The notes: generated by a model not told the origin, from the letters alone. A stretch of 64,000 bases of DNA from Pseudomonas sp. LS1212 (GCF_024741815.1 NZ_CP102951.1:2743001-2807000); one strand, 5' to 3'. Shown: positions 31,644 to 41,469, numbered from the stretch's first letter. Numbers and translations are program-made.

Positions 31644-32903
31644 TCACACGCCATGCGCGGTCAAGCGCGCGGCATACCAGCGAGAGAACTGGTCGACATA
31701 GGATTCGGTGAACGCCGAGAACGGCCCAGGCGTGTAAGCAGGGTCTTGAGTGCCGCTATGGGTAATTCCAACGAGGTTGGCATCTTGGAGATTTGTTGCA
31801 GCCCATACTTCGGTCAATTTATCCACTTGGTAGTCGACGCCCTCGATGGCATCCGCATGCACGAGCCACTTAGTCCGCACCAACGTTTTGTCAGGAGCCA
31901 GCGGAATAATGTAGGAGACTACTGCATGGTCACTCATGATGTGAGTCCACGAGTTGTGCGTCCAGAGATGCATGTCGCCCAAACCACGGCGGGTGAGCTC
32001 ACCAAACAGGCGGGTGCACGCCACACGGGTATCAAGCGTTTGGGATTCGCCGTTGCCTGCAATCACCAATCGCTGAGAGCGGAATTGAGTCACCGCTTCT
32101 TCACCCAAGTGTTCGATGGCGTCACAGATATAGCCTTCGCTCTCCCAATTCTCCTTGGTTTCAGCGTTACGGCGATGATATTCCTCCAATGCCTGAAGTG
32201 AATCCTCACCGAGCCCATCTGTGCAAAATCCGAAATCTTCAGGCAAGAAAGAAGCTGTCAGTTCAGGATGGGTGCCGGCACAATGATAACATTCGCGGTT
32301 ATTCTCCATTACCAGCTTCCAATTGCCGTTCTCGATGATTTCCGATTCGTGAGCAATCTTTGAACGGGTGATGTCATATTGAGCGAAGCGCGGCGTCATC
32401 ATTTGGTCAAGGTACAGAATGTCTTCTGGCGGCTCGTCGCCCAAGCAGACGAAGATATGTGTGCCGATAACCTTGGTATGGACAGGGATCAGGCTTTTGC
32501 ATTTAGGATCAAAGCTCTGACCCATGTGGGCCGCATGTTTTAAGCTTCCATCTAAATCGTAGCTCCACTGATGATAGGGGCAAACCAACATGCCCACCGT
32601 CGATTTGCCTGCCTGTTTCAAGCGAGCCCCGCGGTGACGACATACATTACGAAAAGCCTGCACATGCTCGTCATCATCGCGTACCAGTATGATGGATGAC
32701 TTTCCGATATCAATTGTAGAAACATCACCGGGTTCGGGAATGTCGCCTGTGACTCCAACCAAGATCCAATGTTTGGTGAAAAAAATGTCTACGTCGGTCT
32801 CAAAAATATCTTGGCGACCAAACAAGTCGCCAGGCATACCATGTCCGGGCGTGCGGTCGGCTAGAAGTTCGCGATGCGTTTTCACGGTAGTAATAGTCAT
32901 CAT
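31644..32903 (-). CDS. Rieske oxygenase component, betaine (probably proline betaine) demethylase
   Basis: 419 residues. The Rieske [2Fe-2S] ligands are in CRHRG (about 88) and CPYHQW (about 108). The mononuclear iron site is in NRECYHCAGTHPEL (about 205). GbcA and the stachydrine demethylase Stc2 belong to this family and remove one N-methyl group as formaldehyde. An N-methylproline demethylase, ETF, ETF-quinone oxidoreductase and formaldehyde dehydrogenase nearby complete a stachydrine pathway. Overlap with the reductase gene is nearly complete (3 bp gap). Confidence 0.88.
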   Translation of the reverse strand: MMTITTVKTHRELLADRTPGHGMPGDLFGRQDIFETDVDIFFTKHWILVGVTGDIPEPGDVSTIDIGKSSIILVRDDDEHVQAFRNVCRHRGARLKQAGKSTVGMLVCPYHQWSYDLDGSLKHAAHMGQSFDPKCKSLIPVHTKVIGTHIFVCLGDEPPEDILYLDQMMTPRFAQYDITRSKIAHESEIIENGNWKLVMENNRECYHCAGTHPELTASFLPEDFGFCTDGLGEDSLQALEEYHRRNAETKENWESEGYICDAIEHLGEEAVTQFRSQRLVIAGNGESQTLDTRVACTRLFGELTRRGLGDMHLWTHNSWTHIMSDHAVVSYIIPLAPDKTLVRTKWLVHADAIEGVDYQVDKLTEVWAATNLQDANLVGITHSGTQDPAYTPGPFSAFTESYVDQFSRWYAARLTAHGV

Positions 32904-33044
32904 CGGTCTCGCTCAAGCTAATAGTCAATAAGTGGCGGCAGATACAATATCGAAAGAGAGGGTTACCCCGTCAACGTGCTTTATTCTCACATTCGCATGC
33001 CTCAGGGTTATGCGAAAAGCGGTATTCAAAGCTTATAAGAATTA

Positions 33045-33989
33045 TCAATGCTTTAGCTGGCTATCGTCCCGTAGCCAATCGACTAACGTATGCACCGTAG
33101 GGCCAAGTTCTCGACCGTTTGGAACTACTACGTAGTAAGCATCTTTGGGCTTAACGACGTATGGCGTTATTCTTACTAATTCGCCATTGTTGAGCAAGTG
33201 CGCGACTAGCCGGCTCCAGCCAAGTGCAATACCATGGCTTTGAATTGCAGCCTGAATCGTGTCGTTGTAAGAGCTACAGCGAAGTGAATAATTGAGTTTA
33301 GGGCGCATGTCGCCGAGTTCCCGGCACCAGCTATTCCAAGTCATCCATCCTTCAAGGGTCGCATCTGAATCAATGAGCTCCATGTGAAAAAAATCATCTA
33401 TTGATGTCGGCGCCGAGTGTGCCGCCAGCCATGACGGAGAGCAAACTGGAAACACCTCTTCATCGAATAAAAAAAGAGAGTTTCCATCCTCCCATTTCCC
33501 ATTGCCGAAACGGATTGCCAGGTCGATGTCATCACGATATGCATCCGGGGTCAACAACTGTGTAATCAATCGTAACTGTAGTTTCGGTTGAGTCATGCGG
33601 AGCGTGACTAATCTCGGGAGTATTCTCAAATGAGAAAAGGCCCCGGTGCATGCCAGAACTATCTCCTGATCACCGATTCCTTCAGAAATTTTGTCGAATA
33701 CGCTTGCCATCCTATAAATGGATTCTGCAATGACCGAATGAAGTATGTAGCCTTCGCCAGTTAATTTAATAGCACGATGAAGTCGATGAAATAGCCTTGT
33801 TTCTAAAGCTTCCTCCAGCAGCTTAACTTGTTTGCTAACCGCCGCCTGAGTCACGCCTAGCTCTTGAGCTGCCAGTGTAAAGCTACCGAGTCGTGCCACT
33901 GCTTCGAACTCCAGCAAAGCAGTCATGGATGGTATTAGCCGGCGATAGCCTTTGACTTTTTTATCTATTTCGCTGGGTTGCATGTGCAC
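33045..33989 (-). CDS. LysR-family transcriptional regulator (GcvA-like)
   Basis: 314 residues. The N-terminal winged HTH reads FTLAAQELGVTQAAVSKQVK, followed by LEEALETRLFHRLHRAIKL; the C-terminal part is the substrate-binding domain. It lies between the Rieske operon and the transporter genes, all on the minus strand, and probably regulates one or both. Ligand unknown; a betaine or proline derivative is plausible. Some GcvA-like members act at amine catabolic operons. Confidence 0.88.
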   Translation of the reverse strand: MHMQPSEIDKKVKGYRRLIPSMTALLEFEAVARLGSFTLAAQELGVTQAAVSKQVKLLEEALETRLFHRLHRAIKLTGEGYILHSVIAESIYRMASVFDKISEGIGDQEIVLACTGAFSHLRILPRLVTLRMTQPKLQLRLITQLLTPDAYRDDIDLAIRFGNGKWEDGNSLFLFDEEVFPVCSPSWLAAHSAPTSIDDFFHMELIDSDATLEGWMTWNSWCRELGDMRPKLNYSLRCSSYNDTIQAAIQSHGIALGWSRLVAHLLNNGELVRITPYVVKPKDAYYVVVPNGRELGPTVHTLVDWLRDDSQLKH

Positions 33990-34063
33990 GCTCCAGGGCT
34001 AATACCTAATTAATAGCGGTTGCGGCTTTGCGCGGCGACGCTCAGTAGAGTGTCGCCGCTCAA

Positions 34064-35287
34064 TCATGCGACCGATGACTCTTTCACTGTTTCGGAAGGA
34101 ATGGGGGGCGATACGTTATGCCCTAGTAAGGCGCGATACAGTTCCCTGTCGCCCAGTACACCTACAACAGTATTGGTCTCATCCTGTACGATTAGTGGAT
34201 TGCCAGTCTCGTAGCGAATCTGAAGCGCGTCTCTCATGCTGGTGTCTGGTGGTACCAAAGTCACCTGTCGGCGTAGGGTGTCGATCCGCTTAGTGGGATT
34301 CCATGTTTGCGTCTCTGCGGCCATTGCACCCCGTCGGATGCTGGCCAATCGACGTGATTGGCTCATTACCATCCAGAGATTTTGAATGGAATCCAAGCAA
34401 TACTCATCACGAGCGAAAACGCACTGATCCAGCTCGGTCATCAAACTCTTCGCACACAGCACATTCAATGGGTTGGTATGAGCGACGAAGTTGCGTACGT
34501 AGTCATCGGCCGGGTTCAGCACGATCTCTTCGGGCCTGCTGTATTGAATGATCTTGCCGTCTTTCATGATGGCAATGCGCGTTCCTAGCTTCAGTGCTTC
34601 GTCCAGGTCATGACTAACGAACACGATTGTCTTGTGCAGTTTGCGCTGCAGATCGAGCAGTTCGTCCTGCAGACCCTGGCGAATCAGCGGATCGAGAGCA
34701 GAGAAAGGCTCGTCCATCAGCAGAATATCTGCATCCATCGCCAGTGCGCGAGCTAGTCCTACACGCTGCTGCATGCCCCCTGATAGCTCATCTGGCTTCT
34801 TGTTGCGCCATTGGGTCAATCCCACCAGCTCAAGTTTCTCATCTACCAGCTTGCGTCGTTCCTTCTCTGGACGACCTTGCATCTCCAGGCCGAAGCTGAT
34901 GTTCTCGCGCACCGTGAGCCAGGGCATCAGGGCGAACTTCTGAAACACCATAGCGATTCGCTTGGTGCGCATCATCTTCAGTTCAGCAGGGGTGCAGGAT
35001 GCGATGTTGATCTGCGAGCCTTCGTGCTCGACGAACAGCTTGCCGCGGCTGACGGTGTTCAGGCCGTTGATGCACCGCAACAGGCTTGATTTGCCGGAGC
35101 CTGATAGGCCCATTAGCACGCAGATCTCACCCTTGTTGATTTCCAGGTTGGCCTTTTCCACGCCCACAACCAAGCCAGTCTTTTTGAGGATGTCTGGGCG
35201 CGAAAGGCCTTGGTCAAGCAATTCCAGAGCGGGTTTCGGGCGGGCCGAGAAGATGACGTCGACATCTTCAAAACGGATGATGCTCAT
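34064..35287 (-). CDS. Glycine betaine/proline betaine ABC transporter ATP-binding protein (ProV-like)
   Basis: 407 residues. Walker A GLSGSGKSS, signature LSGGMQQR and Walker B ILLMDEPFSALDP are intact; a partial CBS region follows (TGNPLIVQDETNTVVGVLGD). The start overlaps the permease stop (ATGA). It forms an importer with the permease; the substrate-binding protein is probably the one encoded at 48441, since none is adjacent. Confidence 0.92.
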   Translation of the reverse strand: MSIIRFEDVDVIFSARPKPALELLDQGLSRPDILKKTGLVVGVEKANLEINKGEICVLMGLSGSGKSSLLRCINGLNTVSRGKLFVEHEGSQINIASCTPAELKMMRTKRIAMVFQKFALMPWLTVRENISFGLEMQGRPEKERRKLVDEKLELVGLTQWRNKKPDELSGGMQQRVGLARALAMDADILLMDEPFSALDPLIRQGLQDELLDLQRKLHKTIVFVSHDLDEALKLGTRIAIMKDGKIIQYSRPEEIVLNPADDYVRNFVAHTNPLNVLCAKSLMTELDQCVFARDEYCLDSIQNLWMVMSQSRRLASIRRGAMAAETQTWNPTKRIDTLRRQVTLVPPDTSMRDALQIRYETGNPLIVQDETNTVVGVLGDRELYRALLGHNVSPPIPSETVKESSVA

Positions 35288-36132
35288 ACGTCACCTCCTT
35301 TCATATTTTCACGTTGCTTGCAGATACGGTCGAGCATGATAGCTAGCAGCACAATAGCTAGGCCTGCTTCGAAGCCCAGCGCGATATCGGCGGTGTTCAG
35401 CGCATTCACCACGGGTTTGCCGAGACCATCGGCACCGACCAGGGCAGCGATTACTACCATGGACAGTGACAACATGATGCATTGAGTGATGCCAGCAGCA
35501 ATGCTGGGCATGGCGTGAGGCAGTTCGATGCGCGCCAACAACTGGCGGTGTGAACAGCCGAAGGCCTTACCGGCATCCATCAACTCTTCTGGAACATCAC
35601 AGATACCGAGATAGGTAAGGCGGATCGGTGCGGCAATGGCGAATACCACCGTGGATATCAATCCTGGAACTACTCCCAGGCCGAAAAGAGTGAGGGTTGG
35701 GATCAGATAAACGAAGGTGGGCACGGTTTGCATTAGGTCGAGTATCGGTCGAAGGGCCGCGTAAAACCAAGGGCGATGAGCCGCGACGATGCCTAGTGGG
35801 ACGCCGATGATCACGCACACAAGAGTGGCAAATGTAACTTGGGCAAGGGTCTCCATGGTTTCTTGCCAGTAGCCAAGATTTAATATCAGCAAGAATGAGC
35901 AGGCGACAAAGAGTGTGAGGCTTACCTTGCGCTGGATGTAATAAGCCAAGAGTGCGAATAAAGCTATCAACGCTACGGGGTTGAACCAAAGGAGCGCTTG
36001 AGTAAAAACAGTTATGACTCCAGACAGTGCGAGCGATATGGAGTCGAATACTCCTGCACCATGCTGAGTTAACCAATCGACAAACTGGGCAATATGCTCG
36101 CCCAACGGAATTTTATCTTGTGTAATCCACAT
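35284..36132 (-). CDS. Glycine betaine/proline betaine ABC transporter permease (ProW-like)
   Basis: 282 residues with about six membrane segments. The permease signature region is ELMDAGKAFGCSHRQLLARI. First gene of the transporter pair. Upstream is a 590-bp non-coding stretch that ends in a duplicated LysR-gene tail. Confidence 0.92.
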   Translation of the reverse strand: MWITQDKIPLGEHIAQFVDWLTQHGAGVFDSISLALSGVITVFTQALLWFNPVALIALFALLAYYIQRKVSLTLFVACSFLLILNLGYWQETMETLAQVTFATLVCVIIGVPLGIVAAHRPWFYAALRPILDLMQTVPTFVYLIPTLTLFGLGVVPGLISTVVFAIAAPIRLTYLGICDVPEELMDAGKAFGCSHRQLLARIELPHAMPSIAAGITQCIMLSLSMVVIAALVGADGLGKPVVNALNTADIALGFEAGLAIVLLAIMLDRICKQRENMKGGDV

Positions 36133-36256
36133 ATCGTTAATCCGGCTGATGGAAGAAATTATCCGCGAACACAGCCGTCCGGGAATAGGGCTCTACAGCT
36201 GATCCTATCGCGCGGTGTGCTCGAAACTCAGTTGTCACTGGACAACGTCTGGCTAT

Positions 36257-36715
36257 CTAGCGATTTTTCGATTTTTATCTGGCTTGAGCATCTATTGCCT
36301 CGTTTCAAACGGTTGATACTTGTGCGCCAAGGTCTCAGGCAGCACGAAGAGACTCCGCGATTAATTCGCGATAGCAGTCATCAAGGTTTGGGCAGTGGAT
36401 GGATAACAGGTGGAAGGACTGACAAAGGCAATAGCCCTGGCATTCTTTGGCCAGTTGTCAAACGGCTTCGAGAGGATTTTAATCTATGGTTCATGATGGC
36501 GGCTCGCTGTTGTTTTAGTTTGGAGTCCTTGCCTGTAGGAGATGGTTATACAAACGCACCTCGCTGACAAACGATTTTATGTCAATATCCTATGAGTTTT
36601 TGTAATTAATGAATCCGGTTTGTTGCATTAGCCATTCTTGAAACCTGCTCACAATGTATTGGCTGCCGCCCCGGTCTGCGCGCTCCAAAAGACAAAACTT
36701 TACCTCGGTTTTGTA
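36257..36715. repeat. Direct repeat, copy 1 (partner 38136-38594), with a LysR gene-tail remnant
   Basis: These 459 bases match 38136-38594 in the same orientation with roughly 75-80% identity by eye; shared strings include TTTCAAACGGTTGATA, CATCAAGGTTTGGGCAG or near variants, GTTCATGATGGCGGC and GACAAAACTTT. In copy 2 the right part is the 3' end of an intact LysR gene. In copy 1 that part still encodes KFCLLERADRGGSQYIVSRF, then QEWLMQQ, on the minus strand, but the rest of the gene is replaced by dddP, whose stop codon touches the repeat. The 36133-36256 stretch holds nothing recognised. Confidence 0.8.
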
Positions 36716-36719
36716 TAGT

Positions 36720-38066
36720 TCAATCACGCAGGAAGCTGTCATCAAAGGGGTAATGAGTCAGCAATTCGTAGCCGTCCTCAGTCACTAACAGCTGGTTCTC
36801 CAGCTTGATCCCGTCGTGTCCGCCCACCTCACCGACATATGCTTCGACACACAGGGCCATGCCCACTTGCAACTCGCCTTCGTAACCATACGTTTCCAAG
36901 TCTTCCGGATAGCGGATGCAGGGGTACTCGTCGCATAAACCCACACCATGGAAAAGCACGCCGTAACGCTGGGCGCGGCACGGCTCGGGCAATCGATGGG
37001 CCCTGGTGGTCAGCTCGGTAAAACGAGCGCCTGGCTTGATCAGTTCGATGTTGCGTGTGACATGCTCATGGGCAATTCGATATAGGCGCTTCTGCTCAGC
37101 GGTTGGCTCAAGGCCCCCGCAGATCCAGCTGCGCGACATGTCGACGCACATGCCATATGTTCCGATCAGGTCAGTGTCGAACGACAACAGGTCGCCGTCG
37201 CTCAATACCCTTGGGCCGGACTCCTGATACCACGGGTTGGTGCGCGGGCCGGAGCTGAGGATGCGTGTCTCGATCCACTCGCCGCCACGGCGGATGTTGC
37301 CAGAGTGTAAAACAGCCCAGATGTCATTTTCAGTGGCACCGGCGCGCAGAGCTTGGTGCATTTCGGCCACGGAAGCTTCGCAAGACGCGACAGCGCAGCG
37401 CATGGCCTTGATCTCTTCAGGGCCTTTTATCATTCGGGCAAATTCCGTCACCTCTTGGCCACTGCAGATATCCACACCCAATGCATCAAGCGCCCGCACC
37501 CCAGCGACCTCTATGCGGTCTACCGCAAGACGACGATTGGTTCCGGCGTGCTGACGCAAGAGATCCTCAAGCTCGGCGGCGAAATGCCGTGCGTGCTCCT
37601 CCGTATGCTCGCCGGTTTCGAAATAAAAGAAAGACGCACCACTACGTAGCTCGCTGACCAGCGGCAGATGAGCGGAAAGGTGATCACAACCGTGGAAATC
37701 CCACAGCACCACGTACCCACTGGCCGCAATGAAACATGCGCGCGCGGGATTGTGGGAAGTCCATAGTTGCATGTTTGTAGTGTCAGTGGCGTAGCGAATG
37801 TTCAGTGGGTCGAACAGCAAAATACCGCCCAAATCACGAGATACCAGTTGTTCGCAAATGCGCTGCAGACGATATTCGCGCATGGTCGGCAAGTGTGGCG
37901 GTTGCAACCCTAGACGCGCCCATTCGGCGAAAGCCAGGGGCGTGGGGCCGATCTCAACGCGGTCGTTGTCTTCGACGGAGCCGTCGGCCTTCAGCGCGAA
38001 GGCACGCCGTCGGGCTGGGTCGATGCGACGTGCGTTAGGGGGAATGGAATAAGGCAACGTCATCAT
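36720..38066 (-). CDS. dddP: DddP-like protein (M24 peptidase-fold DMSP lyase)
   Basis: 448 residues, the length of known DddP. It follows that family from end to end: NDRVEIGPTPLAFAEWA, DPLNIRYATDTTNMQLW, SSGPRTNPWYQESGPR, LLSFDTDLIGTYGMCVDMSR, LFHGVGLCDEYP and VEAYVGEVGG, with the Asp, His and Glu metal ligands of the pita-bread fold. DddP cleaves dimethylsulfoniopropionate to DMS and acrylate. No acrylate-processing gene is nearby, and all neighbours handle betaines, so the true substrate might be another onium compound. It is flanked by 459-bp direct repeats. Confidence 0.85.
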   Translation of the reverse strand: MMTLPYSIPPNARRIDPARRRAFALKADGSVEDNDRVEIGPTPLAFAEWARLGLQPPHLPTMREYRLQRICEQLVSRDLGGILLFDPLNIRYATDTTNMQLWTSHNPARACFIAASGYVVLWDFHGCDHLSAHLPLVSELRSGASFFYFETGEHTEEHARHFAAELEDLLRQHAGTNRRLAVDRIEVAGVRALDALGVDICSGQEVTEFARMIKGPEEIKAMRCAVASCEASVAEMHQALRAGATENDIWAVLHSGNIRRGGEWIETRILSSGPRTNPWYQESGPRVLSDGDLLSFDTDLIGTYGMCVDMSRSWICGGLEPTAEQKRLYRIAHEHVTRNIELIKPGARFTELTTRAHRLPEPCRAQRYGVLFHGVGLCDEYPCIRYPEDLETYGYEGELQVGMALCVEAYVGEVGGHDGIKLENQLLVTEDGYELLTHYPFDDSFLRD

Positions 38067-38135
38067 CGTATCAGTTGTCCTGGTTTTATTGTGATGAACG
38101 GCCGCGCTCGACTCGATTGGGAGGCGCTTAGCTGC

Positions 38136-38594
38136 CTGGCGGTTTTTTGATTCTTATTTGTCTTGGACATATATTGCCTCTTTTCAAACGGTTGATAGTT
38201 TTGTGCCAACGGCTCGGACACAAGGAAGTCTGTGCGAGGTTTTCGCGGCAGCAGTTATCAAGGTTTGGGCAGGGGAGATGGAGTAAGTGGAGGTTTTGAA
38301 AGGGAGAGTTGCCCGGCATTCTTTGGACGGGTGTCAACGGCTTCAAGAGGAGACGGATCTATAGTTCATGATGGCGGCCCGCTGTTGTTTTAGTTGGCTG
38401 GTTCCTGCCTCAAGGAAATAATTATATAAATATGCTTCTGTGACAAACTATTTTATCTCATTAGTTTATGAGGTTTTGTCATCAGTGGGTGCGGCCTGTT
38501 GGATCAGCCATTCTCGAAACCTGCTCACGATGTATTGGTTGCCGACCCGGCCTTTGTGCTCCAAGAGACAAAACTTTGCCTCGGTTTGCAATAC
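38136..38594. repeat. Direct repeat, copy 2
   Basis: Partner of 36257-36715. It comprises the 330 bp between the dddP start side and the LysR stop plus the last 43 codons of the LysR gene at 38466-39386. Confidence 0.8.
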
Positions 38595-39386
38595 TTCGTC
38601 GACCGGCTTGACTAAGTCACCAGTTTCTAGATGGTTTCCAACCAAATGTGACCAGGCTAACGCAATACCCTGTCCGGTCAAGGCAGACTGAATCAGCATC
38701 GAATAGTTGTTGATGTTCACCCTGTGGCGAGGGGCTCGAGCCTCGTAGCCAAGCCGCTCAAACCATTCTGGCCAACCTATCCAGTCTCGTTGAGGATCAT
38801 CGAGCCATAACCACGTTGCGGAGTCTAGCTGATCGATATGCCTTATATGAGGGTGTTTGTCTAAATACTCTCTGCTGCAGACTGGGAAAACCTCCTCTGA
38901 AAACAGTGGGGTAGCGGTCATCCGCGAGGGTGGGGTGCGGCAGTAGTACAGCGCAATATCGCAATCGAGGCGAGAGTGGTCTTTGACACGGTCATAAGCC
39001 ACGATTCGAAGGTCGACGTCCTCGTTCAGGCGTTGAAAGTCTCCAACCTTTGGAAGCAACCAGAATGAGGCCATGGCTGAGCTGGTCATGACTGTAATTT
39101 GCCGCCCACCTTGCCAGCGTCGGATTTCTTCGGTGCCTCTGGCAAGTTCCTGCAACATCAAATGCACAGTCCCATAGTAACGGCTACCCACCGGGTTTAG
39201 GCTGACTTCACGGGTGTTTCGTTCAAACAAGCTTTCGCCAAGGTATTCCTCCAACAGCCTTATCTGCCTGCTGATAGCCCCCTGAGTTACGTTCAGCTCC
39301 TTAGCGGCGCAAGTGAAGCTCAGATGGCGTGCGACAGCCTCGAAAACAACCAAGCTATTGAGAGGAGGCAGCGGTTGGATTTTCAT
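38466..39386 (-). CDS. LysR-family transcriptional regulator
   Basis: 306 residues from the ATG at 39386 (MKIQPLPPLNSLVVFEA); the frame is open to an ATG at 39422. The HTH is LSFTCAAKELNVTQGAISRQ, followed by the effector-binding domain. It probably controls dddP, downstream on the same strand. The 3' end is duplicated at 36257-36715, evidence that a related regulator gene once stood on the other side of dddP. Confidence 0.88.
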   Translation of the reverse strand: MKIQPLPPLNSLVVFEAVARHLSFTCAAKELNVTQGAISRQIRLLEEYLGESLFERNTREVSLNPVGSRYYGTVHLMLQELARGTEEIRRWQGGRQITVMTSSAMASFWLLPKVGDFQRLNEDVDLRIVAYDRVKDHSRLDCDIALYYCRTPPSRMTATPLFSEEVFPVCSREYLDKHPHIRHIDQLDSATWLWLDDPQRDWIGWPEWFERLGYEARAPRHRVNINNYSMLIQSALTGQGIALAWSHLVGNHLETGDLVKPVDEVLQTEAKFCLLEHKGRVGNQYIVSRFREWLIQQAAPTDDKTS

Positions 39387-39423
39387 GGTGTTTGATCTCT
39401 CGACGCCGAGGCGGGAAGTCAAT

Positions 39424-39447
39424 CAAATGTACTTTAGTGTACATTTG
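39424..39447. promoter_or_regulatory. Palindromic operator upstream of the TetR gene
   Basis: CAAATGTAC and GTACATTTG are perfect 9-bp inverted arms around a 6-bp spacer, 53 bp upstream of the TetR-type gene and between it and the divergent LysR gene. The half-site AATGTAC recurs twice, in inverted orientation, upstream of stcD. An autoregulatory TetR site is the simplest reading. Confidence 0.65.
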
Positions 39448-39499
39448 GATGACATCATAGTACAGTAAAATCACGCATATTTGAAGAAGGTGAAACGAC

Positions 39500-40204
39500 A
39501 TGTCCCAGATAGGGAAGGGTCGTGGTAAGGCCCAGGATACAGGTTGGCGCGGGTCGCCGGAGGGGTGGCTGGAAGCTGCCTATGACGCTCTCAAGGAGTC
39601 GGGCATCGATGCTGTTCGGGTCATGCCGCTAGCCAAGCGCCTTGGCTTATCACGAACCAGCTTCTATTGGTTCTTTGAGGATCGCGAGCAATTGCTAGCT
39701 GCCTTATTGCTACGCTGGCGAGATACAAATACTGGTGGGTTGATCCGGCAGTGCGAAAGCTATGCGGAAAGTATTTCCGAGGCGATCCTGAATGTCTTTG
39801 AATGTTGGCTCAATCCAGAACTATTCGACTCGCAATTCGAGTTTGCAGTGCGCAGTTGGGCGCTTCAGTCAGATGAGGTTGCTGAAGAGGTCTCGACCGT
39901 AGACGAACAACGAATGAGCGCTTTGGCCAGCATGTTCAAGCGCTTTGGCTATGACAGCCAAGGTGCTGATGCCCGGGCCCGAACGATTTATCTTACTCAA
40001 ATCGGCTATATCACTATGAAGACGAATGAGGGGATCGTAGAGCGTTTTCACCGTATACCTCATTACGTAAGCATTTTTACTGGCAAAGCACCCCAAAAAC
40101 GCGAATTGGATCGCTTCTATGGCAAATTCGGTTATGCCGAAAAGGAACCTGGGGTCTTCGTCGCTTTAACCGACACCTTTGAGGAGGCGGCTGCAAATGA
40201 CTAA
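39500..40204 (+). CDS. TetR-family transcriptional regulator
   Basis: 234 residues. The N-terminal HTH (AVRVMPLAKRLGLSRTSFYW) is followed by FFEDREQLLAALLLRW; the rest is the helical ligand domain. The next gene starts inside its last codons, so the two are translationally coupled. A 24-bp palindrome lies 53 bp upstream. It probably represses its own operon and the stcD gene. Confidence 0.88.
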   Translation: MSQIGKGRGKAQDTGWRGSPEGWLEAAYDALKESGIDAVRVMPLAKRLGLSRTSFYWFFEDREQLLAALLLRWRDTNTGGLIRQCESYAESISEAILNVFECWLNPELFDSQFEFAVRSWALQSDEVAEEVSTVDEQRMSALASMFKRFGYDSQGADARARTIYLTQIGYITMKTNEGIVERFHRIPHYVSIFTGKAPQKRELDRFYGKFGYAEKEPGVFVALTDTFEEAAAND

Positions 40205-40982
40205 TGAAACCCTTGGGATCATTGGCGGAACGGGTTGGTTGGGCGGATCGATCGCCAAAGCAGTGCTTGCGAAGGCACTATTACCGGCTGGCAACTTGAT
40301 CATTTCTAACCGTTCAGGCAGCCACCCGCTGGCGCAAAGCGGCGCCTCCTTGGCCACTGATAACCAAGACTTAGTGGATCGCTGCGACCTGGTCATAATC
40401 GCGGTTCGTCCTGATCATTTCGCTAGCTTGAACATCAGCGCGGAAGGCAAAACGGTCGTATCGTTGATGGCTGGGATAACGGCACAAGCTATTGCAGAAG
40501 CTACCTCAGCTACGACAGTTGTACGGGCAATGCCCAACGCGGCGGTGGAAATTGAACAGTCCTTTACGCCTTGGTATTGCTTCGGAAGGATAGATGCATC
40601 AATGAGGAGTTTGGTGCAGCGCTTATTCGAGTGCGTGGGTGTTGCAGCGGAGGTTCAAGATGAGGACTCCATTGATTACCTCTCTGCGCTCTCTGGCACT
40701 GGCCCTGCGTTCCCTGCGTTGTTGATGACGGCCCTGGTCAGTCAGGCAATTGCCGCGGGCATACCTGCCGATATCGCGCAACTTGCCGCGAAAAACGTGG
40801 TGGTAAATAGCAGCCAGCTGTTGGTCAGCCACGATGCTCAGGAGATGATAGATGCCTTGGTGGCGTACCGAGGTGTGACTGCCGCCGCTTTGCAAACGAT
40901 GATTGATGGGCAGTTCGAGGAACAAATTGGTAGGGCGCTGCAAGAAGGGGCTGCCGTCGCCCGTAATGGGCTTCAATCTTAA
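40197..40982 (+). CDS. Pyrroline-5-carboxylate reductase-like protein (ProC family)
   Basis: 261 residues from ATG 40197 (GGAGG 9 nt upstream), overlapping the TetR gene by 8 bp. The Rossmann motif is slightly atypical (LGIIGGTGWLGGSIAKAVLA). The C-terminal dimer domain has LSGTGPAFPALLMTAL and YRGVTAAALQTM, matching the ProC signature region. Coupling to a regulator inside a proline-betaine island suggests a catabolic or salvage imine reductase rather than the biosynthetic enzyme. Confidence 0.85.
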   Translation: MTNETLGIIGGTGWLGGSIAKAVLAKALLPAGNLIISNRSGSHPLAQSGASLATDNQDLVDRCDLVIIAVRPDHFASLNISAEGKTVVSLMAGITAQAIAEATSATTVVRAMPNAAVEIEQSFTPWYCFGRIDASMRSLVQRLFECVGVAAEVQDEDSIDYLSALSGTGPAFPALLMTALVSQAIAAGIPADIAQLAAKNVVVNSSQLLVSHDAQEMIDALVAYRGVTAAALQTMIDGQFEEQIGRALQEGAAVARNGLQS

Positions 40983-40986
40983 TAAG

Positions 40987-41013
40987 CCGAAGCCCCCATT
41001 TAGGGGGCTTCGG
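40987..41013. terminator. Bidirectional terminator between convergent genes
   Basis: A perfect 11-bp stem CCGAAGCCCCC / GGGGGCTTCGG with a 5-nt loop lies between the proC-like stop and the convergent VOC stop. Confidence 0.8.
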
Positions 41014-41024
41014 GTAGCATCTAG

Positions 41025-41408
41025 TTACTCCGCCTTGAAACAGTAAACAGCCAGCTTGTTCCCATCCAAATCACGAGCGTAAGCGGCATAGGCATTTTCA
41101 GCCCAGCCACGAGGGCCTGGCTGGCCTTCGCTAACGCCACCGTTTGCTAATGCAACTTCATGGAAAGCTTGAACAGCAGCACGGTTAGGGGCTTCAAAGC
41201 TTACTGTGACACCGTTGCCGATAGTGGCAGGATTTCCGTTAGCCGGTTTGAGCACAAAGAACGAAGGCTTATCGACGCCCCAGATCGATCCGGCCTCGTC
41301 GAGATCGGCAACGCGATTCAGGCCGATCTCCTTCAAAACAACGTCATAGAATGCGCGTGCTTTTTTCAGATCGTTGGTGCCGACGGTAACGTGAGTAAAA
41401 ACGGACAT
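41025..41408 (-). CDS. VOC-family protein downstream of formaldehyde dehydrogenase
   Basis: 127 residues. HVTVGTNDLKKARAFYDVVL at the start and DLDGNKLAVYCF at the end are typical of small glyoxalase-fold (VOC) proteins. It is on the strand of the formaldehyde dehydrogenase gene, 61 bp beyond it, so it probably is co-transcribed and helps detoxify formaldehyde or a related adduct. Exact reaction unknown. Confidence 0.85.
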   Translation of the reverse strand: MSVFTHVTVGTNDLKKARAFYDVVLKEIGLNRVADLDEAGSIWGVDKPSFFVLKPANGNPATIGNGVTVSFEAPNRAAVQAFHEVALANGGVSEGQPGPRGWAENAYAAYARDLDGNKLAVYCFKAE

Positions 41409-41469
41409 CTTTGTTTCCTTTCTATTGGTGGTGATTGGAGTGTCGACCGGATCGAATGCCGGCTGAATC

